This document shows, piece by piece, positions 8,020-16,435 of a DNA stretch of 64,000 bases; the first letter of the stretch is position 1; each line of letters starts with the position of its first letter. Source of the stretch: Ideonella sp. A 288 (GTDB taxonomy: Bacteria; Pseudomonadota; Gammaproteobacteria; Burkholderiales; Burkholderiaceae_C); assembly GCF_002198735.1 (NCBI RefSeq), contig NZ_MWLO01000155.1, forward strand, positions 37,269 to 101,268. Direction: 5' to 3'. Both the position numbers and the translations under genes were made by a program. Under the pieces are notes generated by a model. The model made no database searches and had not been told where the DNA came from. It was given only the letters and a program-made list of their open reading frames with translations.

Positions 8020-8724
8020 ATGAAGTCCTATCTCAGCACCGCCACGGTGGGCGTCGCCATCCTGATCGCCCTGATGGTCGCCGGCGTGCTCTGGGGCAGC
8101 GCGGTCACCCAGTCGGGCGTGGAGCGCGCCGTGCGCCAGAACTTCACGGCCGCAGGACTGTTGTCGCGGTTGCAGGTCGAAGGCGAGAAGATGCGTCGGT
8201 TCGAGAAGGAGATGTTCATCTACGTGGCCCAGGGTGACCGCCGCGCCGCCTACGTGAAGGAGTTCGACGGGGCGTACTCCCAACTGCTGGCCTTGCTCGA
8301 CGAGATGCTGCTGCCGAGCAGCAAGGTGTTCACCGACGATGAGCGCGACGCCGTCATGTCGTGGAAGAAAGCGGCGGCCTTCTACGCCGCCGAGTTCAAC
8401 CAGCTGGCGTTGAAGGCCGACTCGACGCCGCCCCAGGGCCTCTCGGCCGAACAGCGCGGTGGACTGACGGTGGTCTACAACGATGCCATCAAGGCCGGCA
8501 AGGACCGCTTCCGCGAGTTGCTGGTCGGCACCGATCGCATGCGGCGCGCCAAGGAGCAGGCGGCGCAGCAAATTGCCGTGGACATCGATGCCACGTTCTT
8601 CAGGCTGCGGTTGGGTGTGCTGTTTGGCGGCCTCGTCGTGGTGGGCACGGTGCTGATTGCACTGCGCGGTGGCGCGTCTTCGGCGGTGCCCGGCACCGCG
8701 CACGTGGCGTCGCGGATGGTTTGA
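8020..8724 (+). CDS. Membrane protein with periplasmic four-helix sensor-like domain
   Basis: 234 aa with an N-terminal membrane segment (VGVAILIALMVAGVLWGS) and a second one near the end (LGVLFGGLVVVGTVLIAL). Between them is a helical periplasmic region with many Lys/Glu/Ala residues, as in the sensory domain of chemoreceptors. No HAMP, methyl-accepting or kinase domain follows; the protein ends about 20 residues after the second membrane helix. It could be a stand-alone sensor subunit or a truncated chemoreceptor. No partner is apparent nearby. Confidence 0.6.
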   Translation: MKSYLSTATVGVAILIALMVAGVLWGSAVTQSGVERAVRQNFTAAGLLSRLQVEGEKMRRFEKEMFIYVAQGDRRAAYVKEFDGAYSQLLALLDEMLLPSSKVFTDDERDAVMSWKKAAAFYAAEFNQLALKADSTPPQGLSAEQRGGLTVVYNDAIKAGKDRFRELLVGTDRMRRAKEQAAQQIAVDIDATFFRLRLGVLFGGLVVVGTVLIALRGGASSAVPGTAHVASRMV

Positions 8725-8862
8725 GCGGCGTCGACGCGTTCGGCCTGTCCGGGGGCGGATCATTGCGGTGGCGGCCGATGGGCCGCGGCCTGGCCGCACG
8801 GGCCTTTCGCTGGCTTGGCGCCGGCGCTAAAGTGCCAGGTGATCGACCGGAGGACCACCGAC

Positions 8863-10557
8863 ATGCTCTCACACGTTCCCCACGCCATGCCACCGTCCCC
8901 TGCCGTTCGCGCGGCATCCTGGTCGCGCCGGCCCTGTCGTCCGCCGGCCGCCGCGGTTGGCGGGCTGGCGCTGATCGTGGGCCTGCTGGCGGGTCCGCCG
9001 GTGCGGGCGGCTGACCCCAGGGTGGGCGTGGGGGCCGACTTCCTCGTGGTGTCGCGCACCGATGGCACCGCCTGGGCCTGGGGACTGGGCAACGATGGGC
9101 AGTTGGGCGACACCACGCGCACCTCCAGCAGCCGCCCAGTGCGGGTGATCGGCCTGACCGGCGTCGTCGACGTGGTGGCCGCCGACGGCGTGGCCGCGGC
9201 CCTCAAGGCCGATGGCACCGTGTGGGTCTGGGGCTCGGGCGCCAACGGCATCTTCGGCAGCACGCAGGCCGACAACGCGATCCGCGCGACGAGCCCGGTG
9301 CAGATTCCCGAGTTGACCGGCATCCGTGCGCTGGCGCTGGGCCGCAACGGCCCCAGTGCGCTGGCCGTCGACACGGCGGGCCGCGTGTTCCAGTGGGGCA
9401 ACAACTTCAGCGGACAGGCCGGTGACGGCACGTCGGGCAGCAATGGCGAGGTGCGCAAGCTGCCTCTGCCCATCGCATCGCTGACCGGCACGGCCGCGCT
9501 GGCGGCGGCTGACACCAGCTTTCTGGCGGCCAGCAGCAACGGAGCGGTGTCCGCTTGGGGATTGAACCCGCAGGGGGGCCTGGGCACGGTGTCGCGGACG
9601 ACCCCGGGTGGTGCGCCGCTGGCCGTGCAGGCCGTGGCGGCCACCGGCGACGTGGTGGCCCTCGCGGTGGCCGACATCAACGACAACGCCCACTTTGCAT
9701 TGCGCCGCGACGGCAGCGTGGCGGGCTGGGGCACCAACTCGGGCCTGCACGCCGGCTGCGGGCAGGTGTCGCAAGGCACGCCCACATTGACGGCCCCACG
9801 CACCGTCACCGGGTTGACGGGGGTGGTCGGCCTGGCGGCGGGTTCCGCACACGCGCTGTTCCTGAGTGCCGGCGGCGAGGTGTCGGGGTGCGGTGCCAAT
9901 GCCGGCGGTCAACTGGGCGACAACAGCACCACCGGTGTTGACCTGGTCAAGCCGGGCCCCGTGCGCGCGGCGCTGGCGGTGGCGGCACAGACCGTGGGTG
10001 CCGGGCGCCAGATCAGCGCGGCCATCGGCCGCGACGGCAGCGCCTGGGTCTGGGGCTCGGTGGCCAATGGCGCAGCCGGTAACGGCGGCGCCATTGCCGG
10101 TGCGTCTGCCCAGCGGGTGATCACCGCGCCGCAGGCCGTGGTGGGCGAGGGCACGCGGCCACTCTTCGACGCTGGCGCCGTGGCGAGTGCGCCGCCGCTG
10201 TACGCGGGCACGCAGACCGGGCCGCTGTCGGCTGCCACTGTCAACGTGGGCGTGGCGCCGGTCCCGGCCGACGTGGGTCGGGTCGGTCGCACCTATCTGG
10301 CGGCATTCCTGCCAGACGGGCAGATCTATGGCTACCAAAGCGGCGCCTGGGTGCTGTTTGCCGGCGGGTTGCTGCCGCCTTATTCGGCCGGGCCCTTGCC
10401 CCGTCACCAGCCGATGCCGCTGTTCACCGGGGCCGACCTCCGGTTCGTGTCGGGCGTGCGCCTGTTCACCGGCTATGGCGTCGGCGACACCGATGCGGCG
10501 GCGCAAGACGATCTGCTCGGTCGCCTGCACTACGGCGAGGCGCTGCTGCTGCAGTGA
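8863..10557 (+). CDS. Secreted RCC1-repeat beta-propeller protein
   Basis: 564 aa, start ATG 8863 with ACCGGAGG upstream. A signal peptide ending near GPPVRAAD is followed by repeated RCC1-type units: DGTAWAWGLGNDGQLGD, DGTVWVWGSGANGIFG, VFQWGNNFSGQAGDG, VSAWGLNPQGGLG, VAGWGTNSGLHAG, VSGCGANAGGQLGDN, AWVWGSVANGAAGNG. Seven blades fit a complete propeller. Bacterial RCC1 proteins are extracytoplasmic with mostly unknown binding partners. The C-terminal 150 residues do not continue the repeats. Confidence 0.85.
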   Translation: MLSHVPHAMPPSPAVRAASWSRRPCRPPAAAVGGLALIVGLLAGPPVRAADPRVGVGADFLVVSRTDGTAWAWGLGNDGQLGDTTRTSSSRPVRVIGLTGVVDVVAADGVAAALKADGTVWVWGSGANGIFGSTQADNAIRATSPVQIPELTGIRALALGRNGPSALAVDTAGRVFQWGNNFSGQAGDGTSGSNGEVRKLPLPIASLTGTAALAAADTSFLAASSNGAVSAWGLNPQGGLGTVSRTTPGGAPLAVQAVAATGDVVALAVADINDNAHFALRRDGSVAGWGTNSGLHAGCGQVSQGTPTLTAPRTVTGLTGVVGLAAGSAHALFLSAGGEVSGCGANAGGQLGDNSTTGVDLVKPGPVRAALAVAAQTVGAGRQISAAIGRDGSAWVWGSVANGAAGNGGAIAGASAQRVITAPQAVVGEGTRPLFDAGAVASAPPLYAGTQTGPLSAATVNVGVAPVPADVGRVGRTYLAAFLPDGQIYGYQSGAWVLFAGGLLPPYSAGPLPRHQPMPLFTGADLRFVSGVRLFTGYGVGDTDAAAQDDLLGRLHYGEALLLQ

Positions 10558-10559
10558 TT

Positions 10560-10584
10560 TGCGGCGGCGTGCCTGCAGGCCGCA
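10560..10584. terminator. Inverted repeat between convergent genes
   Basis: TGCGGC...GCCGCA around a 13-base loop in the 38-bp gap between the RCC1 gene and apaH. There is no T-run, so the call is weak. Confidence 0.3.
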
Positions 10585-10595
10585 CCGCAGGGCGC

Positions 10596-11426
10596 TCAGT
10601 TCGAGGCGCCCGGCGTCTGGGCCCGATCGCAACGCACCTGCGTCACCTCGCGGCGCCCACCGTCCACGCGCACGGCGGTGAGCGCGCCGCCCCACACGCA
10701 GCCGGTGTCCAGCGCCAGCAGGTCGGGCTGGTTGCGCAGGCCCAGCGTCGACCAGTGACCGAAGGCGATGGGCGTGCCTTCGGTGCCGCGGCCGGGCACC
10801 TCGAACCAGGGCATCAGGCCGGGCGGCGCGGTGTCGGCGCCTTCCTTGGCCTTCAGATCCATCGTGCCATCGGCGGCGCAGAAGCGGATGCGCGTGAGCA
10901 CGTTGATGACGAAGCGCCAGCGGTCGGGGCCCTGCAGCGCCGCGTCCCAGCGCAGCGGCTCATTGCCATACATGCGGCGCAGGAATGCTGCCAGGTCGGG
11001 CCCGCGCAGCAATGTGTCCACTTCGGTGGCCAGGGCCAGCGTCTCGGCGGCAGACCATTGCGGCACCACACCGGCGTGCACCAGCAGCCAGCCGTGGGCG
11101 CTGTCCGCCATGCGGCGGTGGCGCACCCAGTCGAGCCAGGCTTCCCGGTCGGGCGAATCGAGGATGTCGCCGATGGTGTCGGTGCGGTGCAGTGGCCGCA
11201 CGCCCTCGGCCGCGGCCAGCAGGTGCAGGTCGTGGTTGCCGATCAGGCAGGTGGCCGACTGGCCCAGGCCGCGCAGGCGCTGCAGCGTGCGCAGCGATTG
11301 CGGCCCGCGGTTGACCAGGTCGCCCAGCACGTGCAGCGAATCGCGCGACGGCGAGAAGCCGATTTCCGCGAGCAGGCGGTCGAATGCGTCGCAGCAGCCC
11401 TGCAGATCACCGATGAGGTAGTGCAT
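10596..11426 (-). CDS. apaH: Symmetrical bis(5'-nucleosyl)-tetraphosphatase
   Basis: Hydrolyses Ap4A to two ADP in the cytoplasm, lowering the stress dinucleotide pool. 276 aa, normal family length. The metallophosphatase motifs are in order: GDLQGC near the N-terminus, GDLVNRGP, GNHDLHLLA and a later VHAGVVP, with the family-specific FGHWSTLGL near the C-terminus. Metal ligand residues are intact. It is divergent from the CBS-domain protein and convergent with the RCC1 gene. Confidence 0.95.
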   Translation of the reverse strand: MHYLIGDLQGCCDAFDRLLAEIGFSPSRDSLHVLGDLVNRGPQSLRTLQRLRGLGQSATCLIGNHDLHLLAAAEGVRPLHRTDTIGDILDSPDREAWLDWVRHRRMADSAHGWLLVHAGVVPQWSAAETLALATEVDTLLRGPDLAAFLRRMYGNEPLRWDAALQGPDRWRFVINVLTRIRFCAADGTMDLKAKEGADTAPPGLMPWFEVPGRGTEGTPIAFGHWSTLGLRNQPDLLALDTGCVWGGALTAVRVDGGRREVTQVRCDRAQTPGASN

Positions 11427-11491
11427 GGGCCGATTCTGCTACGCTCGTCTGCTTGTTTTTCTCTCTGGGGCGCCGGCAGCGGCGCCGGCGC

Positions 11492-12796
11492 ATGGACGTA
11501 GCCCTGCTGGTCTTTCTGATCCTGATCAACGGCTTGTTCGCGATGTCGGAGATGGCCCTCACGGCCTCTCGCAAGGCGAGGCTGGCCGTGATGGTGGAAA
11601 GCGGTGAGCGCGGCGCCCAGGTGGCCATGGACCTGCATGAGCACCCGACCAAGTTCCTGTCGACCGTGCAGATCGGCATCACCTCGATCGGCGTGCTCAA
11701 CGGCATCGTCGGCGAGGCCGCGTTCTCCAGCCCGCTGGCGGCCTGGCTGCTGGGGGTGCTGCCCCTGACGCCGAAGGTGGCCGACGTGACGGCCACCGCG
11801 CTGGTGGTGCTGATCATCACCTTCCTGACGATCATCTTCGGCGAGCTGGTGCCCAAGCGCGTCGGCCAGATGCACCCCGAGACGGTGGCCCGGCTGGTGG
11901 CCACGCCGATGGAATGGCTGTCGACCGCGACGCGGCCCTTCGTCTGGCTGCTGTCGGCCTGCACCGAGGGCATGCTGCGCGTGCTGGGCATGCGGCACGC
12001 GCCCTCGCGCAGCGTCACCGAAGAGGAGATCGCCGCCAGCCTGGAAGAAGGCCTGGACGCCGGCGTGATCGAGGCCCAGGAGCACCAGATGGTGCGCAAT
12101 GTGTTTCGACTGGACGACCGGCAGATCGGCTCGATGATGATCCCGCGCGCCGAGATCACCTGGCTCGACCTCAATGCCCCGCTGGAGCAGTTGCTGTCGC
12201 AGATGTCCGAAGAGGGCCACTCGCGCTACCCGGTGTGCCGCAACGGGCTGGACGACGTGGTCGGCGTGGTCGAGGCGCAATCCCTGCTGGCGCCCTTGGC
12301 CCGCAACGAGCCGCCGGTGCTGGCCGATCTGATGAAGCAGCCGGTGTTCGTGCCCGAGACCCTGTCCGGGATGGAACTGCTGGAGCATTTCCGCGCCAGC
12401 AGCACCGAGCTGGTGTTCGTCGTCGACGAGTACGGCGCGGTGCAGGGCGTGATCACCGTGCGCGACGTGCTCGAAGCCATCACCGGCGAGTTTTCCACGC
12501 CCAGCGCCGACGACGCCTGGGCCGTGCGCCGACCCGACGGCAGCTGGCTGCTCGACGGCCTGATCCCGGTGCCCGAGCTGAAAGACCGGCTCGAGATCCG
12601 CGAACTGCCGGAAGAAGACCGGGGGCGCTACAACACGCTGGCCGGCATGGTGATGCTGCTGCTGGGCCGGCTGCCCCGTACAGCCGATGTGGTGGAATGG
12701 GATGGTTGGAGATTCGAGGTGGTCGACCTCGACGGCAAACGCGTGGACAAGGTCCTGGTCTCCCGCCCCGAACAACCCGAGGAATCGACTTCATGA
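11492..12796 (+). CDS. CNNM/CorC-type (hemolysin family) CBS-domain membrane protein
   Basis: 434 aa. An N-terminal DUF21/CNNM transmembrane domain (about residues 1-185, including FGELVPKRVG) is followed by a CBS pair (about 205-325, IPRAEITWLD to ITVRDVLEAITGE) and a CorC_HlyC domain near the C-terminus (LAGMVMLLLGRLP...WEVVDLDG-like). Relatives are implicated in Mg2+/Co2+ efflux; the old name hemolysin is historical. The start at 11492 is chosen because MDVALLVFLILING is the family start. The stop overlaps the SapC-family gene. Confidence 0.85.
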   Translation: MDVALLVFLILINGLFAMSEMALTASRKARLAVMVESGERGAQVAMDLHEHPTKFLSTVQIGITSIGVLNGIVGEAAFSSPLAAWLLGVLPLTPKVADVTATALVVLIITFLTIIFGELVPKRVGQMHPETVARLVATPMEWLSTATRPFVWLLSACTEGMLRVLGMRHAPSRSVTEEEIAASLEEGLDAGVIEAQEHQMVRNVFRLDDRQIGSMMIPRAEITWLDLNAPLEQLLSQMSEEGHSRYPVCRNGLDDVVGVVEAQSLLAPLARNEPPVLADLMKQPVFVPETLSGMELLEHFRASSTELVFVVDEYGAVQGVITVRDVLEAITGEFSTPSADDAWAVRRPDGSWLLDGLIPVPELKDRLEIRELPEEDRGRYNTLAGMVMLLLGRLPRTADVVEWDGWRFEVVDLDGKRVDKVLVSRPEQPEESTS

Positions 12797-13560
12797 TCAA
12801 CGAACAGCTGCACAAAAGCCCCGCGGCGCTGGACCGCGTCAAGCACCGCACGCTCAAGCTCGACCGCAACGCGCGCGACATGTCCGCCCTGAAGAAGTTC
12901 AATGCCTTCTTCGTGACGGTGGGCGAGTTTGCCGAAGCCTGCAAGGACTTCCCCGTGGTGTGGGTCACGGCCGGAAATGGCGCCAACGGCAAGCCGCAGG
13001 TTGCCCCGCTGGCCCTGTTCGGCCTGCACAACCAGGAGAACCTGTGCATCGAGGGCGACGAGTGGCGCGTGCGCTACGTGCCCGCGCTGCTGCGCTTCTA
13101 CCCCTTCGCTGTGGCGCGCACCTCGCCCACCGAAATGGTGCTGTGCATCGACGAAGCGTGGCAGGGCCTGGGCCACGAGGTCGGCGATCCACTGTTCGGT
13201 GCGGACGGCGAGCCCACCGAGCTGACCGTCAACATCAACAAGCAGCTGCAGGAACTGGAGGTCGACATCGAGCGCACACGCCAGGTGGGCGAGCGGCTCG
13301 GCGAACTGGGCCTGTTGCGCGAAATGCGCTTCGATGCCACCTTGCCCGATGGCAGCAAGATCGGCGTGGACGGATTCCTGACCATCGACGAGGAGAAGCT
13401 GGCCAAGTTGGGCGATGCCCAGGCGCTGGAACTGGCCCGCAACGGCCTGTTGGGCATCATCCATGCGCACCAGATTTCGCTGACCAACATGACGCGCCTG
13501 GCCGAATGGCAGGTGGCGCGCTCGGGCCAGGGCACACCGGCCGCGACCCCGGTCGCCTGA
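12793..13560 (+). CDS. SapC-family protein
   Basis: 255 aa. Regions KPQVAPLALFGL, ENLCIEG..WRVRYVPALLRFYPF and LFGADGEPTE with a C-terminal GLLGIIHAHQISLTNMTRL match the SapC family, named after a Campylobacter S-layer-associated protein but with unknown biochemical role in proteobacteria. No signal peptide. It overlaps the CBS-domain gene by four bases (ATGA), so the two are probably co-transcribed. Confidence 0.8.
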   Translation: MINEQLHKSPAALDRVKHRTLKLDRNARDMSALKKFNAFFVTVGEFAEACKDFPVVWVTAGNGANGKPQVAPLALFGLHNQENLCIEGDEWRVRYVPALLRFYPFAVARTSPTEMVLCIDEAWQGLGHEVGDPLFGADGEPTELTVNINKQLQELEVDIERTRQVGERLGELGLLREMRFDATLPDGSKIGVDGFLTIDEEKLAKLGDAQALELARNGLLGIIHAHQISLTNMTRLAEWQVARSGQGTPAATPVA

Positions 13561-13566
13561 CTCGAC

Positions 13567-13591
13567 GCCGACGGCCTGACCGGCCGTCGGC
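13567..13591. terminator. Bidirectional terminator-like hairpin
   Basis: A perfect 10-bp stem GCCGACGGCC / GGCCGTCGGC with loop TGACC, between the convergent SapC-family and MarR genes. No marked T-run on either strand. Confidence 0.5.
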
Positions 13592-13603
13592 CAGCGCCGT
13601 GTC

Positions 13604-14080
13604 CTAGGCTCGGCGCCGGCGCCCCTGCGGCATCTGAGCGGCGAGCAGCCGATCGAACAAGTCGCCCAGCAGGGCCTGCTCGTCGACCGAGAGCACGCCG
13701 AAGATCTCCTGGTTGCGGCGCTCGATCAGGGCCATCACGCGCCGGTGCAGCGGCCGGCCGGATGGCGTCAACGACAGCTGCACGCCGCGCCCATCGGCCT
13801 CGCTCGAGGCCTTGGCCACCCAGCCGCGATCGACCAGCACCTGGGCCGCGCGGCTGGCCTGGCCCTTGTCCAGGTTGGCCAACTGCGCCAGGTCCACCAC
13901 CGACAGCGGCGCGAAGGCGCCGATCGCCGCCAGGCAGCGCGCCTCGCCGAGGGCCAGGCCGCACTCGGTGGCGTAGGTGTCGGCGCTGACGCGATCGGAC
14001 CACTTGTGCAACTGGTGCAGGCGATAGGTGAGCGTGCGGTCGAGCGGCAGCGCAGGGGTGGCGGCAGCGCGGCGGGGCAT
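13604..14080 (-). CDS. MarR-family transcriptional regulator
   Basis: 158 aa from ATG 14080. The winged-helix pattern is clear: LSVVDLAQLANLDKGQASRAAQVLVDRGWV then the wing with SSEADGRGVQLSLTPSG, ending in a dimerisation helix. It is divergent from the FAD monooxygenase and two 16-bp palindromic sites lie in the shared control region. The natural inference is ligand-relieved repression of the hydroxylase operon, probably by an aromatic compound. Longer upstream frames would read through the operator sites and are rejected. Confidence 0.85.
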   Translation of the reverse strand: MPRRAAATPALPLDRTLTYRLHQLHKWSDRVSADTYATECGLALGEARCLAAIGAFAPLSVVDLAQLANLDKGQASRAAQVLVDRGWVAKASSEADGRGVQLSLTPSGRPLHRRVMALIERRNQEIFGVLSVDEQALLGDLFDRLLAAQMPQGRRRRA

Positions 14081-14098
14081 GGTGGTCTTCGTCGAGGT

Positions 14099-14144
14099 GG
14101 TTGCGCGCGCAACCAAGTTCGGCATAATGGATGCGTGCGCAACC
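14099..14144. promoter_or_regulatory. Two MarR-type operator palindromes over a promoter
   Basis: GGTTGCGCGCGCAACC (14099-14114) is a perfect 16-bp palindrome. GGATGCGTGCGCAACC (14129-14144) matches it at 14 of 16 positions. The centres are 30 bp apart, near three helical turns. TTGCGC at 14101 and CATAAT at 14123, 16 bases apart, could be the plus-strand promoter lying across the sites, so binding would block transcription. Confidence 0.65.
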
Positions 14145-14282
14145 AGTTTGCCACAGGCCATCGACCGATGCCGTGCAGCCCCACTGCCTCTCGACCCCGC
14201 AGCCCGTGGCGCCGGCCCTGGGAAGGGTCGGGCTGTGAGCCGTCCGGTTGCCCTGTCCCCGATTCGCCCAGGACCCTTCCAG

Positions 14283-15953
14283 ATGCACCAGCCCCACGCC
14301 CAGCCCCGCGCATCCATCTACTACCGATACGAAGTGTTCCCCGCCGCACCGCGGCCGGATGTCGAGACCCATGTGCCGGTGGTGGTGGTCGGCGCCGGGC
14401 CGATCGGACTGCACGCGGCGCTCGACCTGGCCCGTCACGGCGTGCCGGTGCTGCTGCTGGCGGCCGAGCGGCAGGTCAGCGAGGGCAGCCGGGCCATCGT
14501 CTACACCCGGCGCTCGATGGAGATCCTGCACACCGTCGGCGTGGCCGAGGCCATCGAGCGCCGCGGCCTGTCCTGGCGCCACGGCAACTCGTTCGTGCGC
14601 GGGCAGTGCGTGTTCCGCATGGAGGCGCCGCACGACGACGACGAGCGCTTCATGCCGATGACCAACCTGCAGCAGCAGTTCCTCGAGCAGACCCTTGTCG
14701 AGGCCGCGGCGCGCCAGCCGCTGGTGTCGATCCGCTGGGGCCACAAGGTCATCGGTGTGTCGCAGACGGCGCGGGGCGCGGTGCTCGAGGTCGATACCGC
14801 CGACGGTCCGTACCGGCAGCCCTGCGACTGGGTGGTGGCCGCCGATGGCGCACGCTCCACGCTGCGCCAGCAGCTGGACCTGCGCATGGAGGGCGCGGCC
14901 TACGAAGGCCGCTTCGTCATCGCCGACATCCGCATCGACCTGCCGTACCCCACCGAGCGCCGGGCCTACTTCGAGCCCGACTGGAACCCCGGCAACACCG
15001 TGCTGATGCACCGCGAGCCCGAAGGCATCTGGCGCATCGACTACCAGTTGCCCACCGGCGAGACGCCCGAGCAGGCGCTGGCGCCCGAGTCGCTGAAGGC
15101 GCGAATCGACGCGCAGCTGGCGATGATCGGCCACGCCGGCCTGCCGTGGCAGATGGATTGGTGCTCGGTGTACTCGGCCCGCGCGATGACGCTGCCCGAC
15201 TACGTGAGCGGCCGGGTGATCTTCACCGGCGACGCCGCGCACCTGCTGCCGATCTTCGGCGTGCGCGGCGCCAACACCGGCTTCCAGGATGCGCAGAACC
15301 TGGCCTGGAAGCTTGCCGCGGTGGTCAAGGGACAGGCCGGGCCGGGGCTGCTGGCCAGCTACAGCCACGAGCGGGTCGGCGCGGCCCGGGAAATCATCGA
15401 CGAGGCGGGCAAGAGCACCCGGTTCATGACCCCGCCCACCCGTGGCTATCGCCTGCTGCGCGACGCGACGCTGTCCTTGTCGCTGTCGCAAGACTTCGTG
15501 CGGCCGCTGTTCCACTGGCGCACCTCGCGGGCCCATGTGTATGCCCGGTCACCCTTGAACTGCCTGGACGACGACGACGGGCGATTCACCGCCGGCCCGG
15601 CCGTCGGCGCACCGATGCTCGACGCGCGGCTGTCGCCCGGTGGCCACCTGATGGACGGCTTTGCACCCGCAAGCCACCTGTTGGTGTTCGGTGCCGGCGC
15701 CGTGGCGGCGGCTCGCGACGCGGCAGCCCGCACCGCGCTGCCGGTGAAAGTGTGGGCCGTCACTGCCGATGGCCGGGCCGCCGGCGCCGACCGCGGGGTG
15801 GCCGACCCGGAAGGCCGCCTGGCCCGCCGCCACGGCGTGCCGAGCGACGGCGCGGTCTACCTGATCCGGCCCGACCAGCATGTGGCCGCGCGCTGGTTGC
15901 AGGCCGACAGCCCACGCATCTCGGCCGCGCTGCGGCGCAGCCATGGTCATTGA
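14283..15953 (+). CDS. FAD-dependent aromatic hydroxylase, MhpA/PheA-like
   Basis: 556 aa. An N-terminal Rossmann motif VVVVGAGPIGL (about residues 33-43) binds the FAD ADP moiety; a DG-type motif VVAADGARSTLRQQL and the second FAD motif GDAAHLLPIFGVRGAN (from about residue 316) follow. Group A flavoprotein hydroxylases of this type add one oxygen to phenolic rings using NAD(P)H. The C-terminal thioredoxin-like region (about 430-556) is present. The start at 14283 is chosen because upstream codons run into the operator region. The substrate is not determinable from sequence. Confidence 0.85.
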   Translation: MHQPHAQPRASIYYRYEVFPAAPRPDVETHVPVVVVGAGPIGLHAALDLARHGVPVLLLAAERQVSEGSRAIVYTRRSMEILHTVGVAEAIERRGLSWRHGNSFVRGQCVFRMEAPHDDDERFMPMTNLQQQFLEQTLVEAAARQPLVSIRWGHKVIGVSQTARGAVLEVDTADGPYRQPCDWVVAADGARSTLRQQLDLRMEGAAYEGRFVIADIRIDLPYPTERRAYFEPDWNPGNTVLMHREPEGIWRIDYQLPTGETPEQALAPESLKARIDAQLAMIGHAGLPWQMDWCSVYSARAMTLPDYVSGRVIFTGDAAHLLPIFGVRGANTGFQDAQNLAWKLAAVVKGQAGPGLLASYSHERVGAAREIIDEAGKSTRFMTPPTRGYRLLRDATLSLSLSQDFVRPLFHWRTSRAHVYARSPLNCLDDDDGRFTAGPAVGAPMLDARLSPGGHLMDGFAPASHLLVFGAGAVAAARDAAARTALPVKVWAVTADGRAAGADRGVADPEGRLARRHGVPSDGAVYLIRPDQHVAARWLQADSPRISAALRRSHGH

Positions 15954-15969
15954 CCGGGAGCCCACGACG

Positions 15970-16185
15970 ATGAGCACCACCTCTGACACCACCGCCCCCG
16001 AGGGCCTGCGCCTTGCCGATCTCGAGCAGGTCTACGATCACCTGGCCGAAGCCCTGGACACGGCCGGGCCGGCGCATGGTGAACTGTTCCTGGTCAAGCT
16101 GGCCTTGCTGCTGGCGCAGCGCCTGGGTGACGCCCACGCCTTCGACGAATGCGTGCGGCAGGCGCTGGTCGAACTGCCCGGCTGA
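15970..16185 (+). CDS. DUF2783-family small protein
   Basis: 71 aa, 16 bp after the hydroxylase. LRLADLEQVYDHLAEALD and GELFLVKLALLLAQRLGDA match the short helical DUF2783 family, which is commonly encoded next to FAD aromatic hydroxylases. Biochemical role unknown; a helper for the hydroxylase is an inference from the neighbourhood. Confidence 0.8.
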   Translation: MSTTSDTTAPEGLRLADLEQVYDHLAEALDTAGPAHGELFLVKLALLLAQRLGDAHAFDECVRQALVELPG

Positions 16186-16302
16186 TCGGGCGCGATTGGG
16201 GCAATCGCCGAATCGCGTGCGCTGCCCGGCGGCCCACAATGGCCGGGCAACACGCCCTGCGGCGAGGTCGATCCTGTCGGCCGACAGCTCGGCCCGGACC
16301 GA

Positions 16303-16413
16303 CGGCGGACAGCGAAGCGGGCCATCGGTCGGGCGCTGTGGCTCGGGCCGACGCTGTTGCTGATCGACGACCCGATCGAAGGCCCGGTGGCCATCGTTCA
16401 TCCCGCAGCATGA
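16303..16413 (+). pseudogene. Remnant of an ABC-transporter ATPase (LivF-like)
   Basis: In the gap between the DUF2783 gene and the methyltransferase, one frame reads AKRAIGRALWLGPTLLLIDD, then PIEGPVAIVH and a stop at 16411. This resembles the region from signature to Walker B of branched-chain amino-acid ABC ATPases (AIGRALxxxPxLLLIDEPxEGLAP). The Walker A half and the C-terminus are absent, and the Walker B glutamate is replaced by Asp. It is probably debris of a deleted transporter gene, though chance similarity cannot be excluded. Confidence 0.4.
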
Positions 16414-16435
16414 CCATGATCCCCGGAGACACGCC

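Noticed and set aside
13098..15536. Very long minus-strand open frame opposite the SapC, MarR and hydroxylase genes
   Set aside because: It is antisense to well-supported genes, has no family motifs and reflects the codon bias of GC-rich DNA.
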